Positions 17,859 through 26,265 are shown, numbered from the stretch's first letter. The stretch is 34,113 nt of DNA from Candidatus Zixiibacteriota bacterium (GCA_020058315.1 JAGVEK010000484.1:1-34113), one strand, 5' to 3'. Numbers and translations are program-made. Notes: generated by a model not told the origin, from the sequence alone.

Positions 17859-19969
17859 TGACCCGCATGCAGGAACTGTGTCGAAAGCTCAAGCCGGTTC
17901 TCGGTTCAAAAGTGGACGGATTGTGGCGGGCGTACGTCGCCGATTCCGACGCCGACGGCAAAGCGGACATCGAACAAACATTGGAACTTCTGGCCGCCAA
18001 GCACCTCGGAATCGACTATCAGCCGGATCGCTCGCCATTCCCGCCGCCGGCCAGGACGTTCGCGGCCTTGGGCGACATTACAACCGGCATGGTCTCGTAC
18101 GGGACTCGCGAGTTGTATCCCTTCGCCCTTCAAAGTGGGCGTCTCAAGGAACACGTCCTGATCGCCGGAAGGAGCGGCTCTGGAAAGACCAATCTCTCCT
18201 TTGTTCTCATGCAAGGCATCATGAACCGTGGCGTCAAGATTCTGGCTTTGGACTGGAAGCGCGCCTACCGGGACCTGCTTTCGCTGCGATCGGACTTGCG
18301 TGTCTACACCATCGGGCGGGAAGTGGCGCCATTCAGATTCAACCCCTTCATTCCTCCGCCCGGCTGCGAAGTCCAAGTTTGGACCAAGCTCATCGTGGAT
18401 GTGATTGCGTCCGCGTACCTCGGCGGCGAGGGAGTCATCAGCCTGCTCATCGCGGGACTCGATCGGCTCTATCCGGAAGCCCGCGACAAGAGACGCTGGC
18501 CGACGGTCATCGATCTTCTGACCTGGCTGCGGACCGTCAAACTCCGAGGCCGTGCGGCGATGTGGCAAGCGTCGGCCGAGAGAATTCTTCTCGCCATGAC
18601 CTACGGCGAGTTCGGTGCCGTCCTCAACACCCAGGACAACAGCCATCTGCAACACCTTCTCGATCACAATGTCATCCTGGAGATGGATGGTCTGTCGAGT
18701 TCCTCCGATCGGGTGATGTTCTCGGAGGCCATCACGCTCTACCTCTATCGCTACCGGCTGTCCCTTGGGCCGCGAGAACAGCTGACCAACGTCATTGTCC
18801 TCGAGGAAGCCCACAACCTACTCCTCGCTAAGCAGACGGGGACGAAGGAATCTGGCCTTGAGACCTCCATTCGAATGATCCGTCAGTACGGGCTCGGCTA
18901 CGTCTTCGTCGATCAATCGGCGTCCCTGTTGAGCCGGGTGGCTTTCGCCAACTCCTACGTGACCTTCGCGCTCAGTCAGAAACTCCGTGCGGACATCAAG
19001 ACCATGTCCGGGGCGATGAATTTGTCCGAAGAACAGGAGGAGGCGTTGAGCACTCTCCCGATAGGATCGGCAGTCGTGCGCCTGGCCGACGAGCATCCTG
19101 AACCATTCCTGATCCGGATCCCGCGCTGCTCGATCCGGGAAGGAAGCGTCTCCGATTCTGCGATTCGAAGTCACATGGCGGCTTATTCCGCTGAGTCCGC
19201 GGTGAATAGTCCGCCGCGCTTTGAACTACCGGCGGTTCCACCGGTTCCGGCCCCAGATAAAAACAACATTGAAATCAACCTAACGACAATTATTCCCCAC
19301 CCACCATCCCCCGAAAGATCACCCGAATGCTCGGATTCATCCGACTCGACCATCCGCGATACGATTCCCGATCCACCCCATTCTAAACTCTCTCGAGAGA
19401 CAATTCGCTTCCTTACTGATATAGCCGCCCGGCCGCTATCGACTACTGTCTCTCGTTATCAACGATTGCATCTGTCCCGTCGAAAAGGTAACGCCATCCG
19501 TCATGATCTACTCGCCGCCGGCATCATCGAAGCCGTCCCCCTCGCCACCCGCACCGGGCAGGTCATGCTCTTTCAGTTGACCGACTTCGGTCGTCAGATC
19601 TGTAACGACATCGGTGTGGATCCCGGTCCTCCGCCCCGCGCCAGCCTCGAACATCAATACTGGGCCCATCGCGTGGCCGAGATGTACGAGAAGCAGGGTT
19701 ATGAAGTCGCGCTTGAGCATGCCGTGGCCGGCAACGGAATCGTCGACGTCGTCGCCGAGCGCGCTAGTGAGCGCCTGGCCATTGAGATCGAGACAGGCAA
19801 GTCAGACATCCAAGCGAACATCGAGAAGCTGCGAGGCATGGGTTTCGATCGAGTCCTCCTCGTGGCCACCTCGCCATCCGCGATTAGCGCCTGCCAGCGG
19901 GCGCTGGATTCCGTCCCGCGGGAAGCCCGGCAGGCAGTTGAACTCTTGACATGGCTGGATGTGCCATAG
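17855..19969 (+). CDS. HerA/VirB4-like (DUF87-type) ATPase fused to winged-helix and PD-(D/E)XK-like C-terminal regions
   Basis: Walker A LIAGRSGSGKTNLS, VKILALDWKRAY, Walker B NVIVLEEAHNLLL, RQYGLGYVFVDQSASLLS; C-terminal GIVDVVAERASERLAIEIETGKSDIQANIEKL. Confidence 0.85.
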   Translation: MMTRMQELCRKLKPVLGSKVDGLWRAYVADSDADGKADIEQTLELLAAKHLGIDYQPDRSPFPPPARTFAALGDITTGMVSYGTRELYPFALQSGRLKEHVLIAGRSGSGKTNLSFVLMQGIMNRGVKILALDWKRAYRDLLSLRSDLRVYTIGREVAPFRFNPFIPPPGCEVQVWTKLIVDVIASAYLGGEGVISLLIAGLDRLYPEARDKRRWPTVIDLLTWLRTVKLRGRAAMWQASAERILLAMTYGEFGAVLNTQDNSHLQHLLDHNVILEMDGLSSSSDRVMFSEAITLYLYRYRLSLGPREQLTNVIVLEEAHNLLLAKQTGTKESGLETSIRMIRQYGLGYVFVDQSASLLSRVAFANSYVTFALSQKLRADIKTMSGAMNLSEEQEEALSTLPIGSAVVRLADEHPEPFLIRIPRCSIREGSVSDSAIRSHMAAYSAESAVNSPPRFELPAVPPVPAPDKNNIEINLTTIIPHPPSPERSPECSDSSDSTIRDTIPDPPHSKLSRETIRFLTDIAARPLSTTVSRYQRLHLSRRKGNAIRHDLLAAGIIEAVPLATRTGQVMLFQLTDFGRQICNDIGVDPGPPPRASLEHQYWAHRVAEMYEKQGYEVALEHAVAGNGIVDVVAERASERLAIEIETGKSDIQANIEKLRGMGFDRVLLVATSPSAISACQRALDSVPREARQAVELLTWLDVP

Positions 19970-20082
19970 GCCACGAGACCTACGCGGCGCCTATTCGAAA
20001 TCAGCGCCGACATCGGCGCGGCGAGCGTTACAATGGTGCTTACTGTCGCACGGTGCGGACCGCGACTGAGCTTGGGACCATC

Positions 20083-21045
20083 ATGGAACTTCTGAGCCGC
20101 TTCCAAGGTTGTATTGTCGGGCTTGCCATCGGCGACGCGTTGGGGCGCCCTACGGAATTCCTCCACACTTTGGCGGCCATCCACGCCCGATTCGGGGCTG
20201 ACGGCGTTACGGACCTCGAACCCGACGGTCATCCGGCCGGAACCTACACCGACGACACGCAGATGACGCTTTGCGTGGCCCGGGCCCTGATCCTCGCTGG
20301 GCACGAGTCGCTTGACACGCTCATGTCGGCCATGGTCAAGGAGTTCGTCGAGTGGAGCCGATCGGCGGAGAATGATCGCGCTCCGGGCACTACATGTATG
20401 GCCGGATGCCGGAATCTGAGTAGCGGCATCGAATGGCGGGTGGCCGGGATCGTGGGCTCAAAAGGGTGCGGCAGCGCCATGCGGACGGCGCCGATCGGAC
20501 TGTTCTATCACGACAACGAACGAGAGCTGATCGAGGTGGCGCGGGCCAGTTCGTTGCCAACGCATGGTCACCCGACCGCTCTCGCGTCGGCCGCCGCCAC
20601 CGCGCTGCTCACGGCCTGGGCGCTTCATGGCGATGAGCCGGCGGAATTTCCTTCGCGGCTGGCCACGGTCATGCGGGAAATGGAGGGCGGCGAAGAAGTG
20701 GCTGTCCTTGCGGCACGTATTCCCGAGTTGCTGAGCGCTGCACCGGAGTCGGTGCTGCGAAAGGACGTGCTGGGCGAGGCCTGGGTTGGCGATGAGGCGG
20801 TCGCCTGCGCTTTGTATTGTTTCTGCCGGAGCCCGCGGGATTACCGAACGACAGTGCTTACGGGCGCCAACACGATTGGCGATTCCGATAGCATTGCGTG
20901 CATCGCAGGCGCCATCAGCGGCGCTTACAACGGACTTGATGCGATCCCGAAGAAGTGGCGGCAGCGAATCGAGAAGTCAGACGAGCTGCATCGGGTTGCC
21001 GAAGAATTGTTGCGGTCCGCCGGCGTCTCAACCCCGGGATCATGA
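20083..21045 (+). CDS. ADP-ribosylglycohydrolase (DraG-like) family protein
   Basis: GLAIGDALGRPTEF, GTYTDDTQMTL, GDSDSIACIAGAISGAYNG. Confidence 0.92.
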   Translation: MELLSRFQGCIVGLAIGDALGRPTEFLHTLAAIHARFGADGVTDLEPDGHPAGTYTDDTQMTLCVARALILAGHESLDTLMSAMVKEFVEWSRSAENDRAPGTTCMAGCRNLSSGIEWRVAGIVGSKGCGSAMRTAPIGLFYHDNERELIEVARASSLPTHGHPTALASAAATALLTAWALHGDEPAEFPSRLATVMREMEGGEEVAVLAARIPELLSAAPESVLRKDVLGEAWVGDEAVACALYCFCRSPRDYRTTVLTGANTIGDSDSIACIAGAISGAYNGLDAIPKKWRQRIEKSDELHRVAEELLRSAGVSTPGS

Positions 21046-21175
21046 TCGTGCGCATCACTACTGGCCCTTCTGACGGCCTTTGCGGGACTGCTATTCCATC
21101 GCGTTGGCGTATCGTGGGCTCCGCGGGCAACAAGTCGGTTTTTCTGTGGCTCGAATTTGATCCTCGGGGACTGAC

Positions 21176-21805
21176 TTAAACATGGGTCTGTACGGCGCTC
21201 GAATCAGCGGGAACGACTTTCTTGAGGGCCTCAAAGAGAAGATGGGTCAGGAACGCGTCGTCCCCCGCTTGATGGAGTTGAGCTGTGGCCGTTTGAATGC
21301 CGAGGAACGTAAGGCAGGTAGCGAGGGAGAACTTAAGTCCGGGCGCGCGGGTCTCAAGCACGCGGTCGGCATACTTCTTGAAAGTCTCATCCGACCTTCG
21401 TTCCATCTTAAGCTTCCAGCCCTTGTAGAGCGCCGCCGTGTCAACGAAATGCCCGAACTCTGGCACGGGCGTGCCCAGGCGCCGACACTCGGCGATTAGG
21501 AACAGGATGTCGAACCGATGGATGTTGTGTCCCACGCACGAGGGAGCCGTGGAAAGTACCCCGAGCAGGCGCGTCAGGCTCTCGTGCGGCGGAATACCGC
21601 GCGCACGAATGTCGGCTGTGGTGATCCCGTGGACCATCCGCGCCTCCGGCGGGACCTCGACGTTCTGGTTCACCAGCCAGCCGGATCGTTCGGTCACGAC
21701 TCCGTCGCACACCTTGCAAAGTCCGACCTGGATGATGCGGTCCGTCCGTGGATTGAGGCCGGTGGTCTCAACATCGAAGACCAGGTAGGAGTCCGTGGGT
21801 GACAT
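21176..21805 (-). CDS. DEDDh 3'-5' exonuclease (DnaQ/RNase T-like)
   Basis: YLVFDVETTGLNPRTDRIIQVG (Exo I), GHNIHRFDILFL (Exo II), HQAGDDAFLT (Exo III). Confidence 0.9.
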   Translation of the reverse strand: MSPTDSYLVFDVETTGLNPRTDRIIQVGLCKVCDGVVTERSGWLVNQNVEVPPEARMVHGITTADIRARGIPPHESLTRLLGVLSTAPSCVGHNIHRFDILFLIAECRRLGTPVPEFGHFVDTAALYKGWKLKMERRSDETFKKYADRVLETRAPGLKFSLATCLTFLGIQTATAQLHQAGDDAFLTHLLFEALKKVVPADSSAVQTHV

Positions 21806-21876
21806 ATGCAAGATCATAGGCGAGGCTGTAGTCGGTCGACCAGGTCCATGATACTGAGTTTACGAGGTGAAATTCA

Positions 21877-22311
21877 TCAACGCGCTCTGCAATCAGGCAA
21901 GCGTGCGTACACGGGACCACTAACCAACGAGTTGCCGATCAGAACAGCAGGCGGCAATCCGAATGGCTGCGGCGTGACCCGGTATGGACTGATCATGACC
22001 GCCGGGATTGGCACCGCGGGGTACCGCAGAGTGGCACGGGTGCCGAATGGCCCGCGCGGAACGGGCCACGTCACAGGGTAGGCAAGGAGACGAGGCTGCA
22101 CTCCAACGCCTGGCGCATACAAAGGTACGGGCGGTCGGGGCCAATTCGGCGAAAGGCAAACATCAGGACCTGCGGCCGACGCAAAACTCACCCCCGGACC
22201 AGGTCCCGAAGCGCCGTACTGCCCAGCCAGGACGGTGGGCAGAAGAATGGCCATAAGGATGAGCCCACCGATCAGCTCTGGCGTTGCATGCGCTGGCGAC
22301 TTGCGGCTCAT
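21877..22311 (-). CDS. Small membrane-anchored/secreted proline-rich protein
   Basis: N-terminal hydrophobic ELIGGLILMAILLPTVLAG; start overlaps the upstream stop (ATGA). Confidence 0.55.
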   Translation of the reverse strand: MSRKSPAHATPELIGGLILMAILLPTVLAGQYGASGPGPGVSFASAAGPDVCLSPNWPRPPVPLYAPGVGVQPRLLAYPVTWPVPRGPFGTRATLRYPAVPIPAVMISPYRVTPQPFGLPPAVLIGNSLVSGPVYARLPDCRAR

Positions 22312-22739
22312 GGGTGTTCGAGGTCTGGCCGGCGGTAGCCGTGAATCTGCTGGTGCCGATATTCGGCCTGGGCGCGCTGATACTCGGCATGAACGCGCCG
22401 CATCAGGGTTTCGTCCCAGCGGGTGGTACTCAAGTCCTGGTCGCGGGCTACAAGGGCCGCGATTCCGTTGAAACGATAGACGCGCTGACGCTCGGCGTAG
22501 TCGACGCCGCTGTTCGGGTCAGCGTATTCGACCACGAGGCTGTCGTAGGTCGGCAGCGTGAAGGTTGGATGCCAGATGTCATGGTAGCCCTGGTCATAGA
22601 TCAAACGCGGCTGGCGGTAGAAGAACGGAGTGTCGTATCGGTCCATCATCCGGCCAATGCGGGCCTCGACATCGGTCTGATACGGCGGTTCCAGTTTGCC
22701 AAGTTTGGGGTCCGGCGGTTCGTAGGTCTTGGAATTCAT
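22308..22739 (-). CDS. Putative PD-(D/E)XK-like nuclease fold protein
   Basis: HPTFTLPTYDSLVVEYADPNSGVDYAERQRVYRFNGIAALVARDQDL resembles the 'F.LP.Y.L.vEY.g...Y..R...Y..ngi..l' core of restriction-like endonucleases. Eye-level similarity only. Confidence 0.55.
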   Translation of the reverse strand: MNSKTYEPPDPKLGKLEPPYQTDVEARIGRMMDRYDTPFFYRQPRLIYDQGYHDIWHPTFTLPTYDSLVVEYADPNSGVDYAERQRVYRFNGIAALVARDQDLSTTRWDETLMRRVHAEYQRAQAEYRHQQIHGYRRPDLEHP

Positions 22740-23809
22740 GGTTGGTTCACCTCGGGTGTTTGTTGGGTAACGTGTTGAGCGACGGCGAGGAGTTTTTTCT
22801 CGGTGCGATCGATGAGCTTGAAAAGGCGCGTGTTGTGAGCTTGGAGTTTCTCGGCGCCCTTGAGCAGGTCGGGCACTCTCCGGTACTCATGTCGCTTGAG
22901 GGCCTCCGCGGCCTCCGCGGTCACATGGTGGATGCGGCGCTCGGCCTCGGCGCAGGCGCGGTCTAGACGTTCGAGGCGTAGATCCAGCTTGAGCTCCTTG
23001 AATCGGGTACTGAGTTCTTCGCCGAGTTTCCGCTTCCCTTCCGCAGGCAGCTTCGAGAGGACGTCGCGGATCTCCTCGATCCGGGCCACCTGTCCCTCGC
23101 GCATGTGGTAGGCCCTCTCGCGAAGGGCCGCGAGGCGCTCGGTCAGATAGCCCTCCGCGGGAAGAATGCGCCGGAGCTGGAGCATGAGGTCGTTTTCCAG
23201 CTCCGGGCGGTCATCAAGGAGATCTGCCTCCCGCCGCGCCCGGCGCAACTGGTTGACGAGCGCACCGGCCAGGTGGCGGTCACGGTAGAGTCGAACGGGG
23301 TCGTTTCGCACGGACGGAACCGCGGCTGGGGTTTGTGGGCGCCAGCGGCGGTTATCTTGGCGGTGGTTGCCCAGGGCGAGAAGTCCTACCAATAGTGCGA
23401 CCGTTGTGATCGTTTGGAGCACCTGCTCGTTGATTGGCCATGGGATGCCGAGGATCCAGCCTATCAGGATGCTCACGCCGAAGGTGAACGACAGACCCGC
23501 AATGGTCCCGCCGATGGCGCGGATCGCCCGGTACATGACGGCGGCAAGAAGTAGAAGGGCGAAGGCCACGGCGATGGGACCGAGGCTTCTGATGGAATAG
23601 CCGTTCTCTGCCTCCCACCACACGAGGCCTGTTGAAAGCGCCACGCCGATCGCCAGAGAGGCTACGGCGGCGGAGCGCTTGTTGAACTTGTCGCTCAACG
23701 CAGCGAAACAGAGGGCGGTGAAGAAGGCCACGGCCAGTACGAAGTCAGGGAAGAATTCATGAAGAAGCGTCCCTCTCGCCAACTCTGCCGCCTCGTCCGC
23801 GCGCGCCAT
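22736..23809 (-). CDS. Multi-pass membrane protein with long C-terminal coiled coil
   Basis: Several TM segments in the first ~160 aa, then RARREADLLDDRPELENDLMLQLRRILPAEGYLTERLAALRERAYHMREGQ...; first gene of an ATGA-overlapped operon. Confidence 0.75.
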   Translation of the reverse strand: MARADEAAELARGTLLHEFFPDFVLAVAFFTALCFAALSDKFNKRSAAVASLAIGVALSTGLVWWEAENGYSIRSLGPIAVAFALLLLAAVMYRAIRAIGGTIAGLSFTFGVSILIGWILGIPWPINEQVLQTITTVALLVGLLALGNHRQDNRRWRPQTPAAVPSVRNDPVRLYRDRHLAGALVNQLRRARREADLLDDRPELENDLMLQLRRILPAEGYLTERLAALRERAYHMREGQVARIEEIRDVLSKLPAEGKRKLGEELSTRFKELKLDLRLERLDRACAEAERRIHHVTAEAAEALKRHEYRRVPDLLKGAEKLQAHNTRLFKLIDRTEKKLLAVAQHVTQQTPEVNQP

Positions 23810-23830
23810 GAAGGGAAGTGGGGCTTGGTT

Positions 23831-23840
23831 GTATTTATAT
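23831..23840 (-). promoter_or_regulatory. TATA-like element ATATAAATAC (minus strand)
   Basis: 22-31 nt upstream of ATG at 23809 (minus), consistent with archaeal TATA and near-leaderless transcription. Confidence 0.55.
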
Positions 23841-23934
23841 CTTACTGTTCTTTGGATCTCGCAGCAGAGCGCGACCGCCATTCCCAGGACTGGACCATCT
23901 TCTCGTTCGTGGTGTCACCCCTCCCAAGGGGTGC

Positions 23935-23950
23935 GATAGCTTTATGTATT
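23935..23950 (+). promoter_or_regulatory. TATA-like element GATAGCTTTATGTATT
   Basis: ~30 nt upstream of ATG 23978 of the Orc1/Cdc6-like gene. Confidence 0.5.
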
Positions 23951-23977
23951 AGTGCGCTTTATACGCCACCAGAGTTG

Positions 23978-25078
23978 ATGAGCACCGTGGATTTCGAATC
24001 CTATTTCAAACACCAGCGCGAACGGATCGAGGAAGAGGCCAAACTAATCAAGGACTTCTCGGTCTTCAGCTTCCACTACGTTCCTGATGAACCGGTGCTT
24101 CGGCCCGAGGCCACCCTGCTGATCGATGAGCTCGCCAACTTCAACCTGTCCGGCATACCCACGCACCTGGCAATCGTTGGTAGCCGAGGCTCGGGTAAGA
24201 CCCTCACGGTCAAGTACCTGGAGCGCGTCGTGCAGCGGGAGTCGGACCTGGAGATCCTCTACGCCAACTGCCGCCATCACGACACGAGCTTCAAGATCTT
24301 CGCCCATCTTCTGGGCATCCACGCCCGTGGGGCTAGTATGAGCGAGGTGTTCGAGCGCTTTTGCGCCCGTTGCCGCAGAAAGACGGTGGTGGTCCTGGAC
24401 GAAGTCGACCTCATGAGTCCCAAGGACCGACGCCGTGAGATTCTGTACCTTCTCAGCCGGGCAGCACAGCCCTTCATGGTCATGATGCTCTCCAACAGCC
24501 CGCAGGTGCTCAAGGAGCTGGATGCCGCCACGCGGAGCAGCCTCCAGCCCGTTCCGGTCCACTTCAAGAACTACAATGCGGATCAGATCCGCGACATTCT
24601 CCGCGACCGCGCGCAGCGCGGGCTGCATCGTTGGGAAGAAGCCGACCTCTCGGAGATTGCCGCCTTGACTACGAAGTTCAGCAATGCCGACGCCCGCTTG
24701 GCGATCAAGACCCTGCAGTACCATGTGACCGGCCGGGCCAAGGACCTTCGCGCCTGCTTCGAACGCGCGCGGCGGGACCTCGTCGTGGACCTGGTCTGCG
24801 ACCTCTCGGACAGCACCCTGGCCATCCTCTGGGCTGCCGCCACCAACGACTCGGACTTTGCCCGAAGCATCTACGAGCGGTATTGTGCCCACTGCCGGCA
24901 GCGCCATGAAAAGCCGTTCAGCTACGTCCACTTTCATTCGAACCTGAGCTACCTGCAGAGCGCCGGCCTAGTTGCGTTGGTCTCGACCAAGCAAGGACGC
25001 ACCTACGCCAACCGGGTACTGTTGACCTTCGACCGGAACATGGCCCGTGAAATCGCCGGGCTGCGCTTCGAAGCCTGA
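23978..25078 (+). CDS. Orc1/Cdc6-like AAA+ replication initiator with C-terminal winged helix
   Basis: Walker A AIVGSRGSGKTLTVKYL, ILYANCRHHDTSFKIFAHLLG, Walker B KTVVVLDEVDLM, sensor-1 VMMLSNSP, YNADQIRDILRDRAQRGL, sensor-2-like NADARLAIKTL, wHTH PFSYVHFHSNLSYLQSAGLVALV. Confidence 0.85.
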   Translation: MSTVDFESYFKHQRERIEEEAKLIKDFSVFSFHYVPDEPVLRPEATLLIDELANFNLSGIPTHLAIVGSRGSGKTLTVKYLERVVQRESDLEILYANCRHHDTSFKIFAHLLGIHARGASMSEVFERFCARCRRKTVVVLDEVDLMSPKDRRREILYLLSRAAQPFMVMMLSNSPQVLKELDAATRSSLQPVPVHFKNYNADQIRDILRDRAQRGLHRWEEADLSEIAALTTKFSNADARLAIKTLQYHVTGRAKDLRACFERARRDLVVDLVCDLSDSTLAILWAAATNDSDFARSIYERYCAHCRQRHEKPFSYVHFHSNLSYLQSAGLVALVSTKQGRTYANRVLLTFDRNMAREIAGLRFEA

Positions 25079-25160
25079 CACCGGGCACGGATGGCTCGAC
25101 TTTTCCAGGCTGATTCTCGCCTTGTCTTGCGGAGCAGTGCCCTAATCTGGAAATGCTAAC

Positions 25161-25182
25161 ACTGTGCGGAGTGAATACGCGG
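25161..25182 (+). repeat. Origin-like repeat R1 ACTGTGCGGAGTGAATACGCGG
   Basis: 18/22 match to R4. Confidence 0.8.
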
Positions 25183-25248
25183 CCGTCTCCCGATGTGGTG
25201 GCATGCTCGTTCTTCCAATCGCGGATTGGGTGATCTTCCCGCATCATC

Positions 25249-25270
25249 ACCGCGCGCAGTTAACACGTGG
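25249..25270 (+). repeat. Origin-like repeat R2 ACCGCGCGCAGTTAACACGTGG
   Basis: 20/22 match to R4. Confidence 0.9.
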
Positions 25271-25339
25271 CAGCCATTTGTTCTTGGCGGGTGTCCATCA
25301 CTCCGGTGCCCGCCTGCTCCCATCCTGATTCTCGAACAC

Positions 25340-25360
25340 GCTGTGCGTGTTAATGCGTGG
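25340..25360 (+). repeat. Origin-like repeat R3 GCTGTGCGTGTTAATGCGTGG
   Basis: Matches R4 with a 1-nt gap and 4 mismatches. Confidence 0.75.
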
Positions 25361-25428
25361 CCGCATCCCAGGGCCGTGGTACATTCCTTCCTCAGATCCC
25401 TGGCTTCGCCATCAACCCGGCCTGTCAC

Positions 25429-25450
25429 ACTGTGCGCAGTTAACACGTGG
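25429..25450 (+). repeat. Origin-like repeat R4 ACTGTGCGCAGTTAACACGTGG
   Basis: Reference copy of the repeat set. Confidence 0.9.
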
Positions 25451-25530
25451 GCACCTACCCATGTGTGTGGTGTCCTGCGTCCTTCCCGTCTTTTCTTCCT
25501 GATTCTTCACTCCGTCCGAAGACTGCTTCC

Positions 25531-25575
25531 GACATACCTATATATGACATACCTATATATATTGCTACAATATGG
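25531..25575 (+). other. AT-rich putative unwinding element with tandem 15-mer GACATACCTATATAT x2
   Basis: GACATACCTATATAT|GACATACCTATATAT|ATTGCTACAATATGG in a GC-rich context, between R4 and inverted R5. Confidence 0.8.
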
Positions 25576-25613
25576 AAAGGAATAGGAAGGAAGGACCCCG
25601 CGGCCGGGGGCGT

Positions 25614-25635
25614 TGGCGTGTTAACTCCGCACAGT
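25614..25635 (-). repeat. Origin-like repeat R5 (inverted) ACTGTGCGGAGTTAACACGCCA
   Basis: Reverse complement matches R4 18/22; opposite orientation on the other side of the AT-rich element. Confidence 0.88.
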
Positions 25636-26265
25636 TTGCTTTGACCTTCCAAGCCCAACTGGTCGCCGTTTGCCAGGCGCAGGGCGCCTTCGGAGTGCGA
25701 ATCTGCCGCGCACGCGGGAACGCCAGAATGCCGTAATCTCATCTACAGCCAGGGCTGATGCAGGGATCAGCCCTGTTCCGTATCGAGGGTCGTAGCGCTC
25801 GGCGTACAGGGCAGCGAGGCGATACCCGGTGCGAACCGACTCCCAGGGTCGCAGCACGCACTCCATCGCGTACTCCGCCAGCAGACCTTCCTTATAGTGG
25901 ATGATGCGGACATCGGCCCAGCGATGATGCTCAACCTCGCTTTGTGAATCCCGGAGGTCTTCGTACGCGGCCCGCAACGCCTCGCGACATACCGACCCCG
26001 GCCTGCGAAGATGCGATCGGATGACCCTCACCGCGCGATCGATCAGCGGGCGAAACTTCTTCTTGGCCTTGGGTCGGGCCAATTGGGTCAAGTGCAGCCC
26101 GAATGCAACCGTATCCGCCGGATCCGAGCAAAACTCCTTGAGCAGAGTGAGCCGCGTGATCTGGAAATGCTGGCCGTTTCGCAGCTGGGCGGCGATTTCG
26201 ACCAAGCGATTGATCTTCACCGCCGCTTTGTCTGGATCAATCACGTTCAATGGTGCTCCCATCAT
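25621..26265 (-). CDS. Hypothetical protein; stop codon lies within repeat R5
   Basis: 214-aa ORF with good composition; TAA stop (25621-25623, minus) is part of the GTTAAC core of R5. Confidence 0.7.
   Translation of the reverse strand: MMGAPLNVIDPDKAAVKINRLVEIAAQLRNGQHFQITRLTLLKEFCSDPADTVAFGLHLTQLARPKAKKKFRPLIDRAVRVIRSHLRRPGSVCREALRAAYEDLRDSQSEVEHHRWADVRIIHYKEGLLAEYAMECVLRPWESVRTGYRLAALYAERYDPRYGTGLIPASALAVDEITAFWRSRVRGRFALRRRPAPGKRRPVGLGRSKQTVRS

Noticed and set aside
17906-18814. 302-aa minus ORF opposite the HerA-like gene
   Set aside because: Complement of strong ATPase motifs; no recognisable family or RBS.
24044-24937. 297-aa minus ORF opposite the Orc1/Cdc6-like gene
   Set aside because: Antisense of a clear AAA+ domain; composition is that of a GC-rich shadow ORF.
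25193-25585. ORFs across the origin-like region
   Set aside because: They run through repeats and AT-rich DNA, with no coherent domain composition; better explained as non-coding.
25161-25635. Regularly spaced repeats as a CRISPR array
   Set aside because: Repeats are degenerate, one is inverted, 'spacers' are ~67 bp and themselves weakly similar, and there are no cas genes.
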